A stretch of 64,000 bases of DNA from Gammaproteobacteria bacterium (GCA_026706895.1 JAPOXW010000004.1:1-64000); one strand, 5' to 3'. Positions 1 through 9,130 are shown, counted from the first letter of the stretch. The notes: generated by a model not told the origin, from the sequence alone. Made by a program: numbers and translations.

Positions 1-3000
1 CCACGCCGCGCCCGAAGCGCGACAGCCACGCCTTCAGCATCCGCTCCGCCGCCAGACTCTCCACGTGCAGCTCCATCCGCGCCGCCGCCGCGCTGGTCAG
101 CGCGTCCTCGCCCGTGCCGTCGCGAACCTTGAACTCGAAGCCCGCGTACGGCCGCCCGCTCTCGCCGGCCAGCGCCTCGAACTCCAGCGCCCCCGCCTCC
201 AGCTGCGTCCGGCTCACCTCGTCCTCCGCCGCCACCGCCTGCCCCGACAGCGTCAGGGCCCCCTTCTCCGGAAGCGTCTCGACCACGATCCCACCCAGCG
301 CGTCGCCGTCCGGATCCCGGTACCTGAAGTCCTCCACCTTGAACGCGTAGCGCTCGCCCGCGCGCAGCCGCACCTCGCTCGGCAGCGCCACCGGCGGGCG
401 GTCGCTGCCGCGGATCGTCAGCGTGTGCGCCGACGGCCGCCCCAGCGTGTAGCCGTCACCCGCCTGAAGCGTCAGCGCCACCGTCTCGTCGCCTTCCGGA
501 TCGCTGTCGTCGGTGATCGTCACCTCGATGGTCGCCGAGCTCGCCCCCTCCGCCACCGCCACGCTGCCGCCCAGCGTCGCGTAGTCCGCGCCCTCCGTCG
601 CCGTGCCGCCCACCGCGTAGGTCAGGGTCAGCGCCCCCGGCGCCGCCCGCGACAGCCGCACTACCACGTCATGCGTCCCGGCGTCCTCCCGCGCGCTCGA
701 CGAGGCGGAGGCGAACGAGACTGACACGCCGCCGGTGGTGCCGGAACCGACCGCCGACCAGGGGCCGTCGCCCTCGGCGTTGCTTGCGCGCACCTGCACC
801 TGGTAGGACGTGCCCGCGCTCAGGCCGGTGATCGTCGCCGAGGTCCCGGTCACGTCCTGCGGGCCGGCGGTGAAGGCGCCGCCGGTGCCCGCGCGGTATT
901 GAAGGTCGTAGCTTGTAATCGTAGGCTTGCCGGCGTTCGCCAGCGCGCTCCAGCTCACGTCCAGGCTGGTGGTCGAGCCCGAGGTCGCCGACACGGTCGG
1001 CGCCGCAGGCGCATCCGGCGGTTCGTTCACGTCCGTCAGGCTGATGGTCACCGCCACGGTGTCGCTGGCGGTGCCGTCACTGGCCCTGATGGTCACGGAG
1101 TAGCCGGACTTCGCCTCGAAGTCGTAGGTCACGCCCGCCTTGGTCTTGATCTGCCGCGCCGAGGCGTCGAAGTCGAACGAGGCCGCATCCGTGCCCTCCA
1201 TGGTGTAGGTCAGGGAATCGCCGTCCGCGTCGGTGGCGGCGGGGACGACCGCGCCGACGTTGGTGTTCGCCGCCGTGTTCTCCGCGATGCTGCGGGTCAG
1301 CGTGGCGTCGGCGAAGACCGGGGCGGCGTTGGTCGCGGTGTTGGTGCTGCCGGAACCGGCCGTGGACCAGGGACTGTCGCCCTCGGCGTTGCTCGCGCGC
1401 ACCTGCACCTGGTAGGCGGTGCCCGCGGCGAGGCCGGTGATCGCGCTTGAGGTGCCGGCCACGTCCTGCGGGCCGGCGGTGAAGGCGCCGGTGGTGCCCG
1501 CGCGGTACTGCAGGTCGTAGTTCGAGATCGCCGGCCGCCCGGCGTTCGCGGGCGCCGTCCAGTTCACGTCCAGGCTGGTGCTCGAGCCCGAGGTCGCCGA
1601 CACGGTCGGCGCCGCAGGTGCCGCCGGCGGTTCATTCACGTCCGTCAGGCTGATGGTCACCGCCACGGTGTCGGTGCCGCCGTTGCCGTCGTCGGCCTTG
1701 ATGGTCACCGAATAGCTAGCCTTCGCCTCGAAGTCGTAGGTCACGCCCGCCTTGGCCGTGATCTGCCGGATCGAGGCGTTGAAGTCGAAGGAGGCCGCGT
1801 CGGTCCCCTCCATGGTGTAGGTCAGGGTGTCGTTGTCCGCGTCGGTGGCGGCGGGGATCACCGCGCCGACGTTGGTGTTCGCCGCCGTGTTCTCCGCGAT
1901 GCTGCGGGTCAGCGTGGCGTCGGCGAACGCCGGGGCATTGTTGGTCGCGGTGTTGGTGCTGCCGGAACCGGCCGTGGACCAGGGGCCGTCGCCCTCGGCG
2001 TTGCTCGCGCGCACCTGCACCTGGTAGGCGGTGCCCGCGGTGAGGCCGGTGATCGTGCTTGAGGTGCCGGCCACGTCCTGCGGGCCGTCGGTGAAGGCGC
2101 CGCTGGTGCCTGCGCGGTACCGCAGGTCGTAGTTCGAGATCGCCGGCCGCCCGGCGTTCGCCGGCGCCGTCCAGCTCACGTCCAGGCTGGTGGTCGAGCC
2201 CGAGGTCGCCGACACGGTCGGCGCCGCAGGCGCATCCGGCGGTTCGTTCACGTCCGTCAGGCTGATGGTCACCGCCACGGTGTCGCTGGCGGTGCCGTCA
2301 CTGGCCCTGATGGTCACGGAGTAGCCGGACTTCGCCTCGAAGTCGTAGGTCACGCCCGCCTTGGTCTTGATCTGCCGCGCCGAGGCGTCGAAGTCGAACG
2401 AGGCCGCATCCGTGCCCTCCATGGTGTAGGTCAGGGAATCGCCGTCCGCGTCGGTGGCGGCGGGGACGACCGCGCCGACGTTGGTGTTCGCCGCCGTGTT
2501 CTCCGCGATGCTGCGGGTCAGCGTGGCGTCGGCGAAGACCGGGGCGGCGTTGGCGGCCTGCAGCAGCTCGACGGTCACGTGGAATCCGAGGGGATAGCCC
2601 CGGATCACCGCTGGCGGGTCCGCCCAGCGATAGTTGTGGTCCACGTCCGTATCCGAGTTGCTCCGTGTCGCAACGCCCAGGCCGAAGGAATGCGTGTCCA
2701 CCTTCAGCGTCAGCTGGGCCAGGCTGGCGGCGGGGAAGTCGCGGTCCAGGGTCAGGTGGAGGCCCGGTGTCTTGCCTTCAGCGGCAGGTTGGCGGCGCCA
2801 TCGGATGCTTTTGACCGTGTAGTTCGTGCTGTCTAGGGTGAACGTCGTGTCGCTCAGGCTGCCGTACGGGTTGTCGAAGGTATTTCCAGAGTCATCACAC
2901 CTATCTGGCACGTCGGCGCAATACCCGCCGGGGTTGGCCGCCACAGCATTAAGATTGTCCCCGTCTCCGAACCCGACCGTCAGCGTCGCGCACCAGGCGT

Positions 3001-3901
3001 TCCCCGAGGTGCAGGCGCGGGCGTCCGCCGCCACCGCCGCCGTCGCCGCGCTGGTCAGCTGCTCGTTGTTGCCGTCGTCGTCCGAGAAGGACACCTTCAC
3101 CTTCAGCTTCTTGCCCTGGTCCGCCGCCGCCAGCACGTAGGTGCTCGAGGTCGCCCCGCTGATGTCGGCCTCGGTCGCGCCGTCCACCCGGATCCACTGG
3201 TAGCTGTAGCTCGGGCTGGTCAGCCCGTCCGGGTCCGAGATCCCGTCGGTCGAGGCGGTCAGCGTCCGCCCCACCTGCGCCACCCCCGTGATCGTCGGCG
3301 CGCCGCTGGCGTTGCCGGTCGGCGGCGTCTTCGCGGCACCGTTGATGCGGATCTTCTTGGATTGAGAGAAACCGCCCCAGTTGCCTGCGCTCCAAGCCGC
3401 ATTCCGGAACAGGCTGGTGTCGGCGATGCTCCAGCCGGCGGCGGCGCCGGCATCCTCGTTGTCCGAGGCCGTGTTTCTAACAGATGTAGAGGTGTGGCCA
3501 GCGTTAGCGTCCACATCAAGCACAAAAAAGTACGTGGTGTTCGCCGCGAGGTCAATGCCGGCGGCCGGCGCCGTGAAGGTCAATACGACGTCCGAACTCT
3601 GCGCGGTGAACGTGGGGTTCGTCAGGGTGCCAGCCAGCGTACCCGGAGCGCCGTTGGAATCGGTATGGATGGTGACGGTAATGTTGTTATTCGATGCCGT
3701 GCTCGTTAGGGAAAATTCCATCTCGACGCTGCTCAGGCTGTAGCCCGCGCTGTTGCTGCCGGTCGTGAACGCCTGGGCATGGTCGTTTCCTAACGATCCA
3801 GCGCTGCCATCTGCCTGACCGAGGTTGCTGACCAGGACCTGCGCCCCGGCACCGGAGGCCCAGCCGAGGGCGGCAAGGCCGAGCAGGGCCGGCGGCAGCA
3901 C
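1..3901 (-). CDS. Giant secreted repeat protein (adhesin/autotransporter-like), 3' end beyond window
   Basis: An open minus frame of about 1300 codons has no stop before the left edge, which is why the ORF track omits it. The N-terminus reads as a signal peptide (PPALLGLAALGWASGAGAQ) followed by a 'choice-of-anchor'-type domain (LVSNLGQ, AQAFTTGSN; residues about 20-190). Next come an Ig-like unit (about 197-297), a WCATLTVG-type domain (300-445), three cadherin-like plus FnIII pairs (450-1055), a Calx-beta-like unit and a final cadherin-like domain. The last visible residues are AWLSRFGRGV, a motif I associate with the linker before an autotransporter barrel, so export to the cell surface is inferred. 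The start is uncertain: GTG at 3901 lacks a good ribosome site, and the frame stays open upstream to about 4055 with no ATG. Confidence 0.75.
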   Translation of the reverse strand, partial: MLPPALLGLAALGWASGAGAQVLVSNLGQADGSAGSLGNDHAQAFTTGSNSAGYSLSSVEMEFSLTSTASNNNITVTIHTDSNGAPGTLAGTLTNPTFTAQSSDVVLTFTAPAAGIDLAANTTYFFVLDVDANAGHTSTSVRNTASDNEDAGAAAGWSIADTSLFRNAAWSAGNWGGFSQSKKIRINGAAKTPPTGNASGAPTITGVAQVGRTLTASTDGISDPDGLTSPSYSYQWIRVDGATEADISGATSSTYVLAAADQGKKLKVKVSFSDDDGNNEQLTSAATAAVAADARACTSGNAWCATLTVGFGDGDNLNAVAANPGGYCADVPDRCDDSGNTFDNPYGSLSDTTFTLDSTNYTVKSIRWRRQPAAEGKTPGLHLTLDRDFPAASLAQLTLKVDTHSFGLGVATRSNSDTDVDHNYRWADPPAVIRGYPLGFHVTVELLQAANAAPVFADATLTRSIAENTAANTNVGAVVPAATDADGDSLTYTMEGTDAASFDFDASARQIKTKAGVTYDFEAKSGYSVTIRASDGTASDTVAVTISLTDVNEPPDAPAAPTVSATSGSTTSLDVSWTAPANAGRPAISNYDLRYRAGTSGAFTDGPQDVAGTSSTITGLTAGTAYQVQVRASNAEGDGPWSTAGSGSTNTATNNAPAFADATLTRSIAENTAANTNVGAVIPAATDADNDTLTYTMEGTDAASFDFNASIRQITAKAGVTYDFEAKASYSVTIKADDGNGGTDTVAVTISLTDVNEPPAAPAAPTVSATSGSSTSLDVNWTAPANAGRPAISNYDLQYRAGTTGAFTAGPQDVAGTSSAITGLAAGTAYQVQVRASNAEGDSPWSTAGSGSTNTATNAAPVFADATLTRSIAENTAANTNVGAVVPAATDADGDSLTYTMEGTDAASFDFDASARQIKTKAGVTYDFEAKSGYSVTIRASDGTASDTVAVTISLTDVNEPPDAPAAPTVSATSGSTTSLDVSWSALANAGKPTITSYDLQYRAGTGGAFTAGPQDVTGTSATITGLSAGTSYQVQVRASNAEGDGPWSAVGSGTTGGVSVSFASASSSAREDAGTHDVVVRLSRAAPGALTLTYAVGGTATEGADYATLGGSVAVAEGASSATIEVTITDDSDPEGDETVALTLQAGDGYTLGRPSAHTLTIRGSDRPPVALPSEVRLRAGERYAFKVEDFRYRDPDGDALGGIVVETLPEKGALTLSGQAVAAEDEVSRTQLEAGALEFEALAGESGRPYAGFEFKVRDGTGEDALTSAAAARMELHVESLAAERMLKAWLSRFGRGV
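949..1332. repeat. 384-bp exact repeat, copy 1 (cadherin-like unit of the repeat protein)
   Basis: Read base by base, this stretch is identical to 2170-2553, offset by 1221 bp. It covers the end of one FnIII unit and a complete cadherin-like unit. The middle cadherin unit (about 1640-1950) is similar but not identical. Confidence 0.9.
2170..2553. repeat. 384-bp exact repeat, copy 2
   Basis: Identical to 949-1332. Identity breaks at both ends within a base or two, so it looks like a recent segmental duplication or gene conversion inside the gene, not conserved coding sequence. Confidence 0.9.
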
Positions 3902-4001
3902 GCGCCGCAGCAGGCGGCCGGGGAAGCCCCGGGAGGTTCGTTTGGTCCGGTCAGGCCGGGGCGGAGTGCCCGGCTGGCGGTGGAGAAGATTTCGACCTAG
4001 A

Positions 4002-4015
4002 GGGGGGGGGGGGGG
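4002..4015. repeat. Homopolymer tract of 14 G upstream of the repeat-protein gene
   Basis: Fourteen consecutive G residues (C on the coding strand) lie about 100 bp upstream of the proposed GTG start, inside the open frame but before any usable start codon. Such tracts change length by slipped-strand mispairing and can alter promoter spacing or reading frame of surface genes. An assembly or sequencing error is the main alternative. Confidence 0.85.
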
Positions 4016-4275
4016 ATTTGGGCGGACGGGCTCCCGCCCTTCCGGATTACGACATCAGGCCTTAATGCTTCACTTTCCTTAAAATCCATGGAAGAACCAA
4101 CTTTAGCCTGTTCGGGAGAGGGGCAGGAATTGTGCTGCAGCATGTAACAGCCTTCAAATACTGAAGCCTGTGGGAGAGTTGATGGAATCTGGAGAGGATT
4201 TTACAACACGTGAGCCCGTGAGTTTTGCCCAGGCCAAGCCTTGGCACGGAAAATTCTGAAGATCCGTCATCCGCA

Positions 4276-5013
4276 TCACCCCATGAACATGCCTCCGTTG
4301 ACATGGAGGGTCTCGCCCGTCACGTAAACGCCGCCCTCCCCCGCAAGGTAGAGCACTGCGGCGGCTACGTCCTCGGCCATGCCGAGGCGCTGCAGCGGGA
4401 TGCGCTGCCGCAATACTTCCCGCTGCTCGTCCGAAAGTTCCCGGGTCATGTCCGTCTCGATGAATCCAGGTGCAATGCAATTGGCCGTGATGCCGCGCGC
4501 CCCGACTTCCTGGGCCAGTGCCCGGGTGAACCCGACCAGCCCGGCCTTGGTGGAAGCATAGTTGGCCTGTCCCGGGTTGCCGATATAGGCGACCACGGAG
4601 GACAGGTTGATGATGCGCCCGCGCCGGGCCTTGAGCATGCTGCGCAGGCAGCCGCGAGTGAGCTGGAAGACCCCCCGCAGGTTGGTGTTGAGCACATCGT
4701 CCCATTCCTCGTCCTTCATGCGGAGGAGAAGATTGTCCCGGGTAATGCCGGCGTTGTTGACCAAGATGGTCGGCATGCGGTCCTGTTCTCCCAGCCGTGC
4801 GAGCAGCGCATCGATTGAAGCCGGATCCTGCAGTTGGAGGATTTCGCCGGATCCCTGCAATCCGGACTCGCTCAAAAGAGTGCCGACTTGCTGCGCTCCC
4901 TCTTGTGTCGTGGCGGTGCCAGTGACGTAGGCGCCGTTTTCCGCCAGCGCCAAAGCGACGGCTCGACCGATTCCCCGGCTGGCGCCGGTGACCAACGCAT
5001 TCTCACCCTGCAT
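4276..5013 (-). CDS. fabG: 3-oxoacyl-[acyl-carrier-protein] reductase
   Basis: FabG reduces 3-oxoacyl-ACP with NADPH in fatty acid elongation in the cytoplasm. The 245-residue product has the short-chain dehydrogenase cofactor motif TGASRGIG near the N-terminus, the NNAGITRD segment and the catalytic Ser-Tyr-Lys arrangement (NLSSVVAY, NYASTKAG). The track starts at a TTG (5019); the ATG at 5013 is preferred because GGGGAG lies about 9 bases upstream. It overlaps the end of fabD by 11 bp, indicating translational coupling. No acpP follows, unlike the common fabH-fabD-fabG-acpP order. Confidence 0.95.
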   Translation of the reverse strand: MQGENALVTGASRGIGRAVALALAENGAYVTGTATTQEGAQQVGTLLSESGLQGSGEILQLQDPASIDALLARLGEQDRMPTILVNNAGITRDNLLLRMKDEEWDDVLNTNLRGVFQLTRGCLRSMLKARRGRIINLSSVVAYIGNPGQANYASTKAGLVGFTRALAQEVGARGITANCIAPGFIETDMTRELSDEQREVLRQRIPLQRLGMAEDVAAAVLYLAGEGGVYVTGETLHVNGGMFMG

Positions 5014-5947
5014 TGCCAATCTCCCCGAGCGCTTGCTCCAAGCTGTCCGGAGATTCCAAACACAAGCCGCGCACCGATTTGCTGATGCGTCTGCCCAGCC
5101 CTGTCAGAATTTTCCCCGGTCCCATTTCAATCTGTACGTCCACGCCGTGCTCCGCCATCCACAGTATACTTTCCGTCCAGCGCACTGGCGAGTAAAGTTG
5201 GCGCTTCAATGCGTCCCGGATCCGTGCCGGGGTAGTCTCCACACTGACATCGACATTGTTGACGACCGGAATTTCCGGGTGCGTGAATTCTACTGCCTCA
5301 AGGGCTTCCGCGTAGCGGTCGACTGCCGGGCGCATCAGACTGGAGTGGGCCGGCACACTGACATCCAACAACATGGCGCGGCGTGCGCCGGCCTCCCGAC
5401 AAGCCTCTGTCGCCCTCTCCACGGCCGAGCGATGCCCGGACAGCACTACCTGCCCAGGTGCGTTGAAGTTCGCGGCTTCGACGACCGCATCTGGAGACGA
5501 TGTTTGCGCACAAATGTCGCGCACCTCGGCATCCCCAAGTCCAAGCACTGCGGCCATGCTGCCGACCCCTGTCTCTACCGCCTGCTGCATCAAGTCACCC
5601 CGCAGACGCACCAGTGGTGCTGCGCTGGAGAATTCCAACGCTCCAGCCGCGACCAAGGCCGAGTATTCCCCGAAGCTATGTCCTGCGAGATAAGCGGGCA
5701 ACGGGCCTCCATGTTGCCGCCACACTCTCCAGATTGAAATTTCCGCGGCCAGCAATACCGGTTGGGAATTTCGGGTTTGATTCAGTTGTTCGGCAGGTCC
5801 TTCGCTGACGAGCTCCCATAAATCCTCGTCCAGTGCCTCGGAGGCTTCCGCAAAGGTTTCTTCGATTTCGGGATGAGCCTCGGCAAGGCTGGCCATCATT
5901 CCAACCTTCTGGGCGCCCTGCCCCGGGAATACACAGGCAAATGTCAT
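5003..5947 (-). CDS. fabD: Malonyl-CoA:ACP transacylase
   Basis: FabD transfers malonyl groups from CoA to acyl carrier protein, supplying the extender unit for fatty acid synthesis. The 314-residue protein starts with FPGQGAQKVGM, has the active-site serine in GHSFGEYSA (usually GHSLGEYSA) and the catalytic His in VPAHSSLM. The length matches the family. An AGGAGAAGG ribosome site sits just before the ATG. It is the first gene of a two-gene fabD-fabG unit, transcribed divergently from infA. fabH and plsX, its usual upstream neighbours, are absent here. Confidence 0.96.
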   Translation of the reverse strand: MTFACVFPGQGAQKVGMMASLAEAHPEIEETFAEASEALDEDLWELVSEGPAEQLNQTRNSQPVLLAAEISIWRVWRQHGGPLPAYLAGHSFGEYSALVAAGALEFSSAAPLVRLRGDLMQQAVETGVGSMAAVLGLGDAEVRDICAQTSSPDAVVEAANFNAPGQVVLSGHRSAVERATEACREAGARRAMLLDVSVPAHSSLMRPAVDRYAEALEAVEFTHPEIPVVNNVDVSVETTPARIRDALKRQLYSPVRWTESILWMAEHGVDVQIEMGPGKILTGLGRRISKSVRGLCLESPDSLEQALGEIGNAG

Positions 5948-5965
5948 GGCGTGCCTTCTCCTAAC

Positions 5966-5994
5966 TTGTACTTCGATACGACATGACTGATAAT
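5966..5994 (+). promoter_or_regulatory. Sigma-70-like promoter for infA
   Basis: TTGTAC, a 17-bp spacer and GATAAT lie 28 bp before the infA ATG in the 74-bp gap between divergent fabD and infA. Five of six and five of six consensus matches with ideal spacing make this a credible housekeeping promoter. Confidence 0.55.
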
Positions 5995-6021
5995 GAGCCG
6001 GCCATAATCCGGTGACAAAGC

Positions 6022-6240
6022 ATGCCGAAGGAAGAACATATCGAGATGGAGGGGGTCGTCATCGAGACCCTGCCCAACACTATGTTCCGGGTTGAATTGA
6101 CGAATGGGCATGTGGTCACGGCCCACATTTCCGGCCGAATGCGAAAACATTACATCCGGATCCTGACCGGCGACAAGGTCACCGTCGCACTGACCCCGTA
6201 CGATCTCAGCAAAGGCCGCATCGTTTACCGCACTCGATGA
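6022..6240 (+). CDS. infA: Translation initiation factor IF-1
   Basis: This is a 72-residue S1-fold (OB) protein that binds the 30S A site during initiation. Sequence features such as [32 protein letters not shown] and [18 protein letters not shown] are those of bacterial IF-1 with full length. It stands alone between divergent fabD and convergent clpA; infA near clpA is a familiar proteobacterial arrangement. Confidence 0.98.
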   Translation: MPKEEHIEMEGVVIETLPNTMFRVELTNGHVVTAHISGRMRKHYIRILTGDKVTVALTPYDLSKGRIVYRTR

Positions 6241-6247
6241 ATATCGG

Positions 6248-8521
6248 CTAGTGCACGGTTTCCGGCACGCTTTCGTCCGCCGGCTCCACAGTCATCCGCA
6301 ATCCTGTCTTGTTCGCCGTCAGGCGAACCATCCCTCCCTCGCTTAGGGCTCCGCCCAGAATTTTGTCCGCCAGCGGAACCCGGATCTGATCCCGCATGAC
6401 CCGCTGCATGCAACGGGCCCCCATCACGGGATCGAATCCCTCGCGGGCAAGCCAGCGGCGAGCCCGGAGATCCGCTTTCAGCCAGATGTTCTGCTCGTGC
6501 AAGGATTCCTGAAGTTCCCCCAGGAGCTTGCCGACCACCGCCAGGATGTTTTCCTCGTCGAGCGGAGCGAACTGGACGGTGGCATCCAGGCGGTTCCGGA
6601 ATTCGGGGGCGAAAACCCGCTCGATCTCCCGCTGAATGTCGGTGGCGTGATCCTGTGGCGTGAAGCCCATGCTGGCGCGACTGGCCTGCCCCGCTCCGAC
6701 ATTGCAGGTCATCATGAGCAGCAGGTTCCGGAAATCCACGGCCCGCCCATTGCTGTCGGTCAGCTTGCCGTAGTCCATGACCTGAAGCAACACGTTCATC
6801 ACGTCCGGATGAGCCTTCTCCACCTCGTCCAACAGCAGCACCGCATACGGGTGCCGCATGACTGACTCGGTCAGCAACCCCCCTTCGTCGTAGCCGATAT
6901 AGCCTGGCGGAGCCCCGATCAGGCGCGCCACCGACTGGCGCTCCATATACTCCGACATGTCGAAGCGCAGCAACTCCACGCCCATCACTTCCGCCATCTG
7001 GCGGCAGACTTCCGTCTTGCCGACCCCGGTCGGGCCGCTGAACAAAAAAGCGCCCATCGGGCGTTGCTCCGGTTTCAGGCGGGCTCGCGAGATCTTGATC
7101 GCCTGAGCCAACTGATCGATGGCTTCGTCCTGTCCGAAGACCAGGCCCTTCAGTTTTCGATCCAGGTCCAGCAGTGCTTTTGCCGAGGATGTGTTGACGC
7201 TGCGTTCCGGGATTCGCGCCATCGTTGCGACTGTGCGTTCGACATCATGCACGTGTACGGCATAGGGTGCCGGGGTCTCCAACTCCAAGCGACAGCCGGA
7301 CCCAGTCTCGTCCATCAGATCAACGGCCTTGTCCGGAAGTTGCCGGTCATGAAGGTATTTGGCGGACAAGTCCACAATCGCCCGGATGACATCTTCGCTG
7401 TAGGTGACCTGGTGGTGTTCCTCGTAACTTTTCTTCAAGCCTTCAAGGATCTGGTAGGTTTCCGCAATAGAAGGTTCCTGTACCTCGATCCGGCGGAATC
7501 GGCGCGCCAAGGCAGAGTCCTGTTCGAAGATCTGCCGGAATTCGCGGTGAGTGGTGGCCCCGATACAGCGAAACCCCTCCGTCGTCAGCAAGGGTTTGAG
7601 TTGGTCGGCGGCATCCATGGCCATACCGGAGGCCGAGCCGGCTCCGACCAACATGTGGATCTCGTCGATGAACAGGATCGTGTCGGGGCGTTTCTTCAGG
7701 TTGTTCAGGAAGTTCTTCATGCGTTCTTCGAAATCCCCACGAAACCGAGTCCCGGCGACGAGATTGCCCACGTTCAGGGAAAGCACCGTCGATGAGGCTA
7801 GGCTCTTCGGGACATCGCCCTGAACGATCCGCCAGGCAAGCCCTTCGGCCAACGCGGTCTTGCCGACCCCTGCCTCGCCAACCAGTACTACGTTATTTTT
7901 CCGTCTCCGCCCCAAGGTCCGGACAATTTGGTTCATCTCATCTTGCCTGCCAATCAGCGCGTCAATCGCTCCCTCCCGCACACGCTCGTTCAGGTCGGTT
8001 GCGCAATGTTCCATGGCAAGCTTGTTGCGCGCCAAAACTTCCATCGGGTCTCTGCCGCGCCGGGATGGCTTCCGGCTTTCCGTATCCTGTGCGCCAAACC
8101 GGACGCGATCCATGCGGACCCGGAATTGCGAGACCTGATCGCGGTCGAGCCCGTGTTTCCGAAGCAGTTGCACCGCATGCGACTGCGGCTCCTCAAAAAG
8201 CATCTCCAACACATGCACGCCGGTGGGCATCTCGAAAATCATCTGGGCGCGTGCCTGTACCCGGCTGACGCTGCGTGTCTCCTCGACCTTCTGCGAGGTG
8301 TTGTTGGTCCGGGGCGTGTGGCGATCGATGAATTCGAGCAATTCATCCTGAAAGACCGACAGGGCGATTTCATGCTCGCGGAAGAGTCCTTGCGCAGTCG
8401 GTTCATTCAGAATCGCGAGGACGACATGCTCCAGAGTCACATAGCCATGCCCGCGATTTCGGGCGAGCTGCCAGATCTCTGACAGCGCACGTTCGAATTC
8501 ATCGCTGAATGCACCGCTCAC
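6248..8521 (-). CDS. clpA: ATP-dependent Clp protease ATP-binding subunit ClpA
   Basis: ClpA is the AAA+ unfoldase that feeds substrates to ClpP. The 757-residue protein shows the N-terminal Clp repeat domain (HVVLAILNE, about 1-140), a first AAA module with Walker A GEAGVGKTA and Walker B LFIDEIHML, and a second with GPTGVGKTE and LLLDEVEKAH. The ClpP-docking loop appears as MGF in SRASMGFTPQ. The GTG start at 8521 is supported by GGGGAGGG about 8 bases upstream. It converges on infA with a 7-bp gap. The adaptor gene clpS, normally directly upstream, is not here: the next gene is nudJ on the other strand. Confidence 0.96.
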   Translation of the reverse strand: MSGAFSDEFERALSEIWQLARNRGHGYVTLEHVVLAILNEPTAQGLFREHEIALSVFQDELLEFIDRHTPRTNNTSQKVEETRSVSRVQARAQMIFEMPTGVHVLEMLFEEPQSHAVQLLRKHGLDRDQVSQFRVRMDRVRFGAQDTESRKPSRRGRDPMEVLARNKLAMEHCATDLNERVREGAIDALIGRQDEMNQIVRTLGRRRKNNVVLVGEAGVGKTALAEGLAWRIVQGDVPKSLASSTVLSLNVGNLVAGTRFRGDFEERMKNFLNNLKKRPDTILFIDEIHMLVGAGSASGMAMDAADQLKPLLTTEGFRCIGATTHREFRQIFEQDSALARRFRRIEVQEPSIAETYQILEGLKKSYEEHHQVTYSEDVIRAIVDLSAKYLHDRQLPDKAVDLMDETGSGCRLELETPAPYAVHVHDVERTVATMARIPERSVNTSSAKALLDLDRKLKGLVFGQDEAIDQLAQAIKISRARLKPEQRPMGAFLFSGPTGVGKTEVCRQMAEVMGVELLRFDMSEYMERQSVARLIGAPPGYIGYDEGGLLTESVMRHPYAVLLLDEVEKAHPDVMNVLLQVMDYGKLTDSNGRAVDFRNLLLMMTCNVGAGQASRASMGFTPQDHATDIQREIERVFAPEFRNRLDATVQFAPLDEENILAVVGKLLGELQESLHEQNIWLKADLRARRWLAREGFDPVMGARCMQRVMRDQIRVPLADKILGGALSEGGMVRLTANKTGLRMTVEPADESVPETVH

Positions 8522-8674
8522 GGCACCCTCCCCTGCGGTTCGCAGGATCCTTTCGGCACGCTAGCCATTTTGCCTGTCCAGTGCGTCAGCATCAGGATAG
8601 GTGCGCGGAAGTTCGTCATTTACTGGATTTCACTCTATCATATCGGCGATGCGAACCAGCTTTGATTTTTCACC

Positions 8675-9118
8675 ATGGATTGGATGCCTCACCTGACGGT
8701 TGCCGCAATTGCCGAGCGGGGTGGTCGATTCCTGCTGGTTGAGGAACAGGTCAATGGAGAAACGGTCATAAACCAGCCGGCCGGGCACCTGGATGCCAAT
8801 GAAACCCTGATGCAAGGCTGTGCACGGGAGATGCTCGAAGAAGCGGCTTGGGACTTCAACCCGGAGGCTTTGGTCGGCGTCTACCAGTACCTTCTGCCTG
8901 ACTCGCCTCACATGTATCTGCGATTTGCGTTCTGTGGTCGGCTGATCCAGGAATACCCGGACCGGGAACTGGACGACACGATCATCCGGACCGTGTGGAT
9001 GACGCGGGACGAGATTGCCGCCTTGGCAGAGCACCGGCGGCGCAGCCCGATGGTGCTGCAGTGTGTCGACGACTACCTGGCTGGGATTCGGCACCCGCTT
9101 TCGCTCATTTCCTCCTAG
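8675..9118 (+). CDS. nudJ: Nudix hydrolase, NudJ-like phosphatase
   Basis: The 147-residue protein carries the Nudix box: GHLDANE followed by REMLEEAAWDF. NudJ enzymes hydrolyse nucleoside tri- and diphosphates and HMP-pyrophosphate. The assignment to NudJ specifically rests on length and on its position 12 bp upstream of mnmA, the same order as in Escherichia coli (nudJ-mnmA). The region between it and clpA (8522-8674) holds only the divergent leader. Confidence 0.85.
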   Translation: MDWMPHLTVAAIAERGGRFLLVEEQVNGETVINQPAGHLDANETLMQGCAREMLEEAAWDFNPEALVGVYQYLLPDSPHMYLRFAFCGRLIQEYPDRELDDTIIRTVWMTRDEIAALAEHRRRSPMVLQCVDDYLAGIRHPLSLISS

Positions 9119-9130
9119 CCGGATTTCGCC

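Noticed and set aside
899-2836. Plus-strand ORFs in the adhesin region (for example 899-1450, 65-724)
   Set aside because: GC-rich shadows rich in Arg/Val/Gly; the minus frame gives coherent cadherin, FnIII and signal-peptide sequence.
4062-4304. 80-aa minus-strand ORF downstream of fabG as a possible acpP
   Set aside because: It lacks the DSL phosphopantetheine motif and begins inside fabG in another frame.
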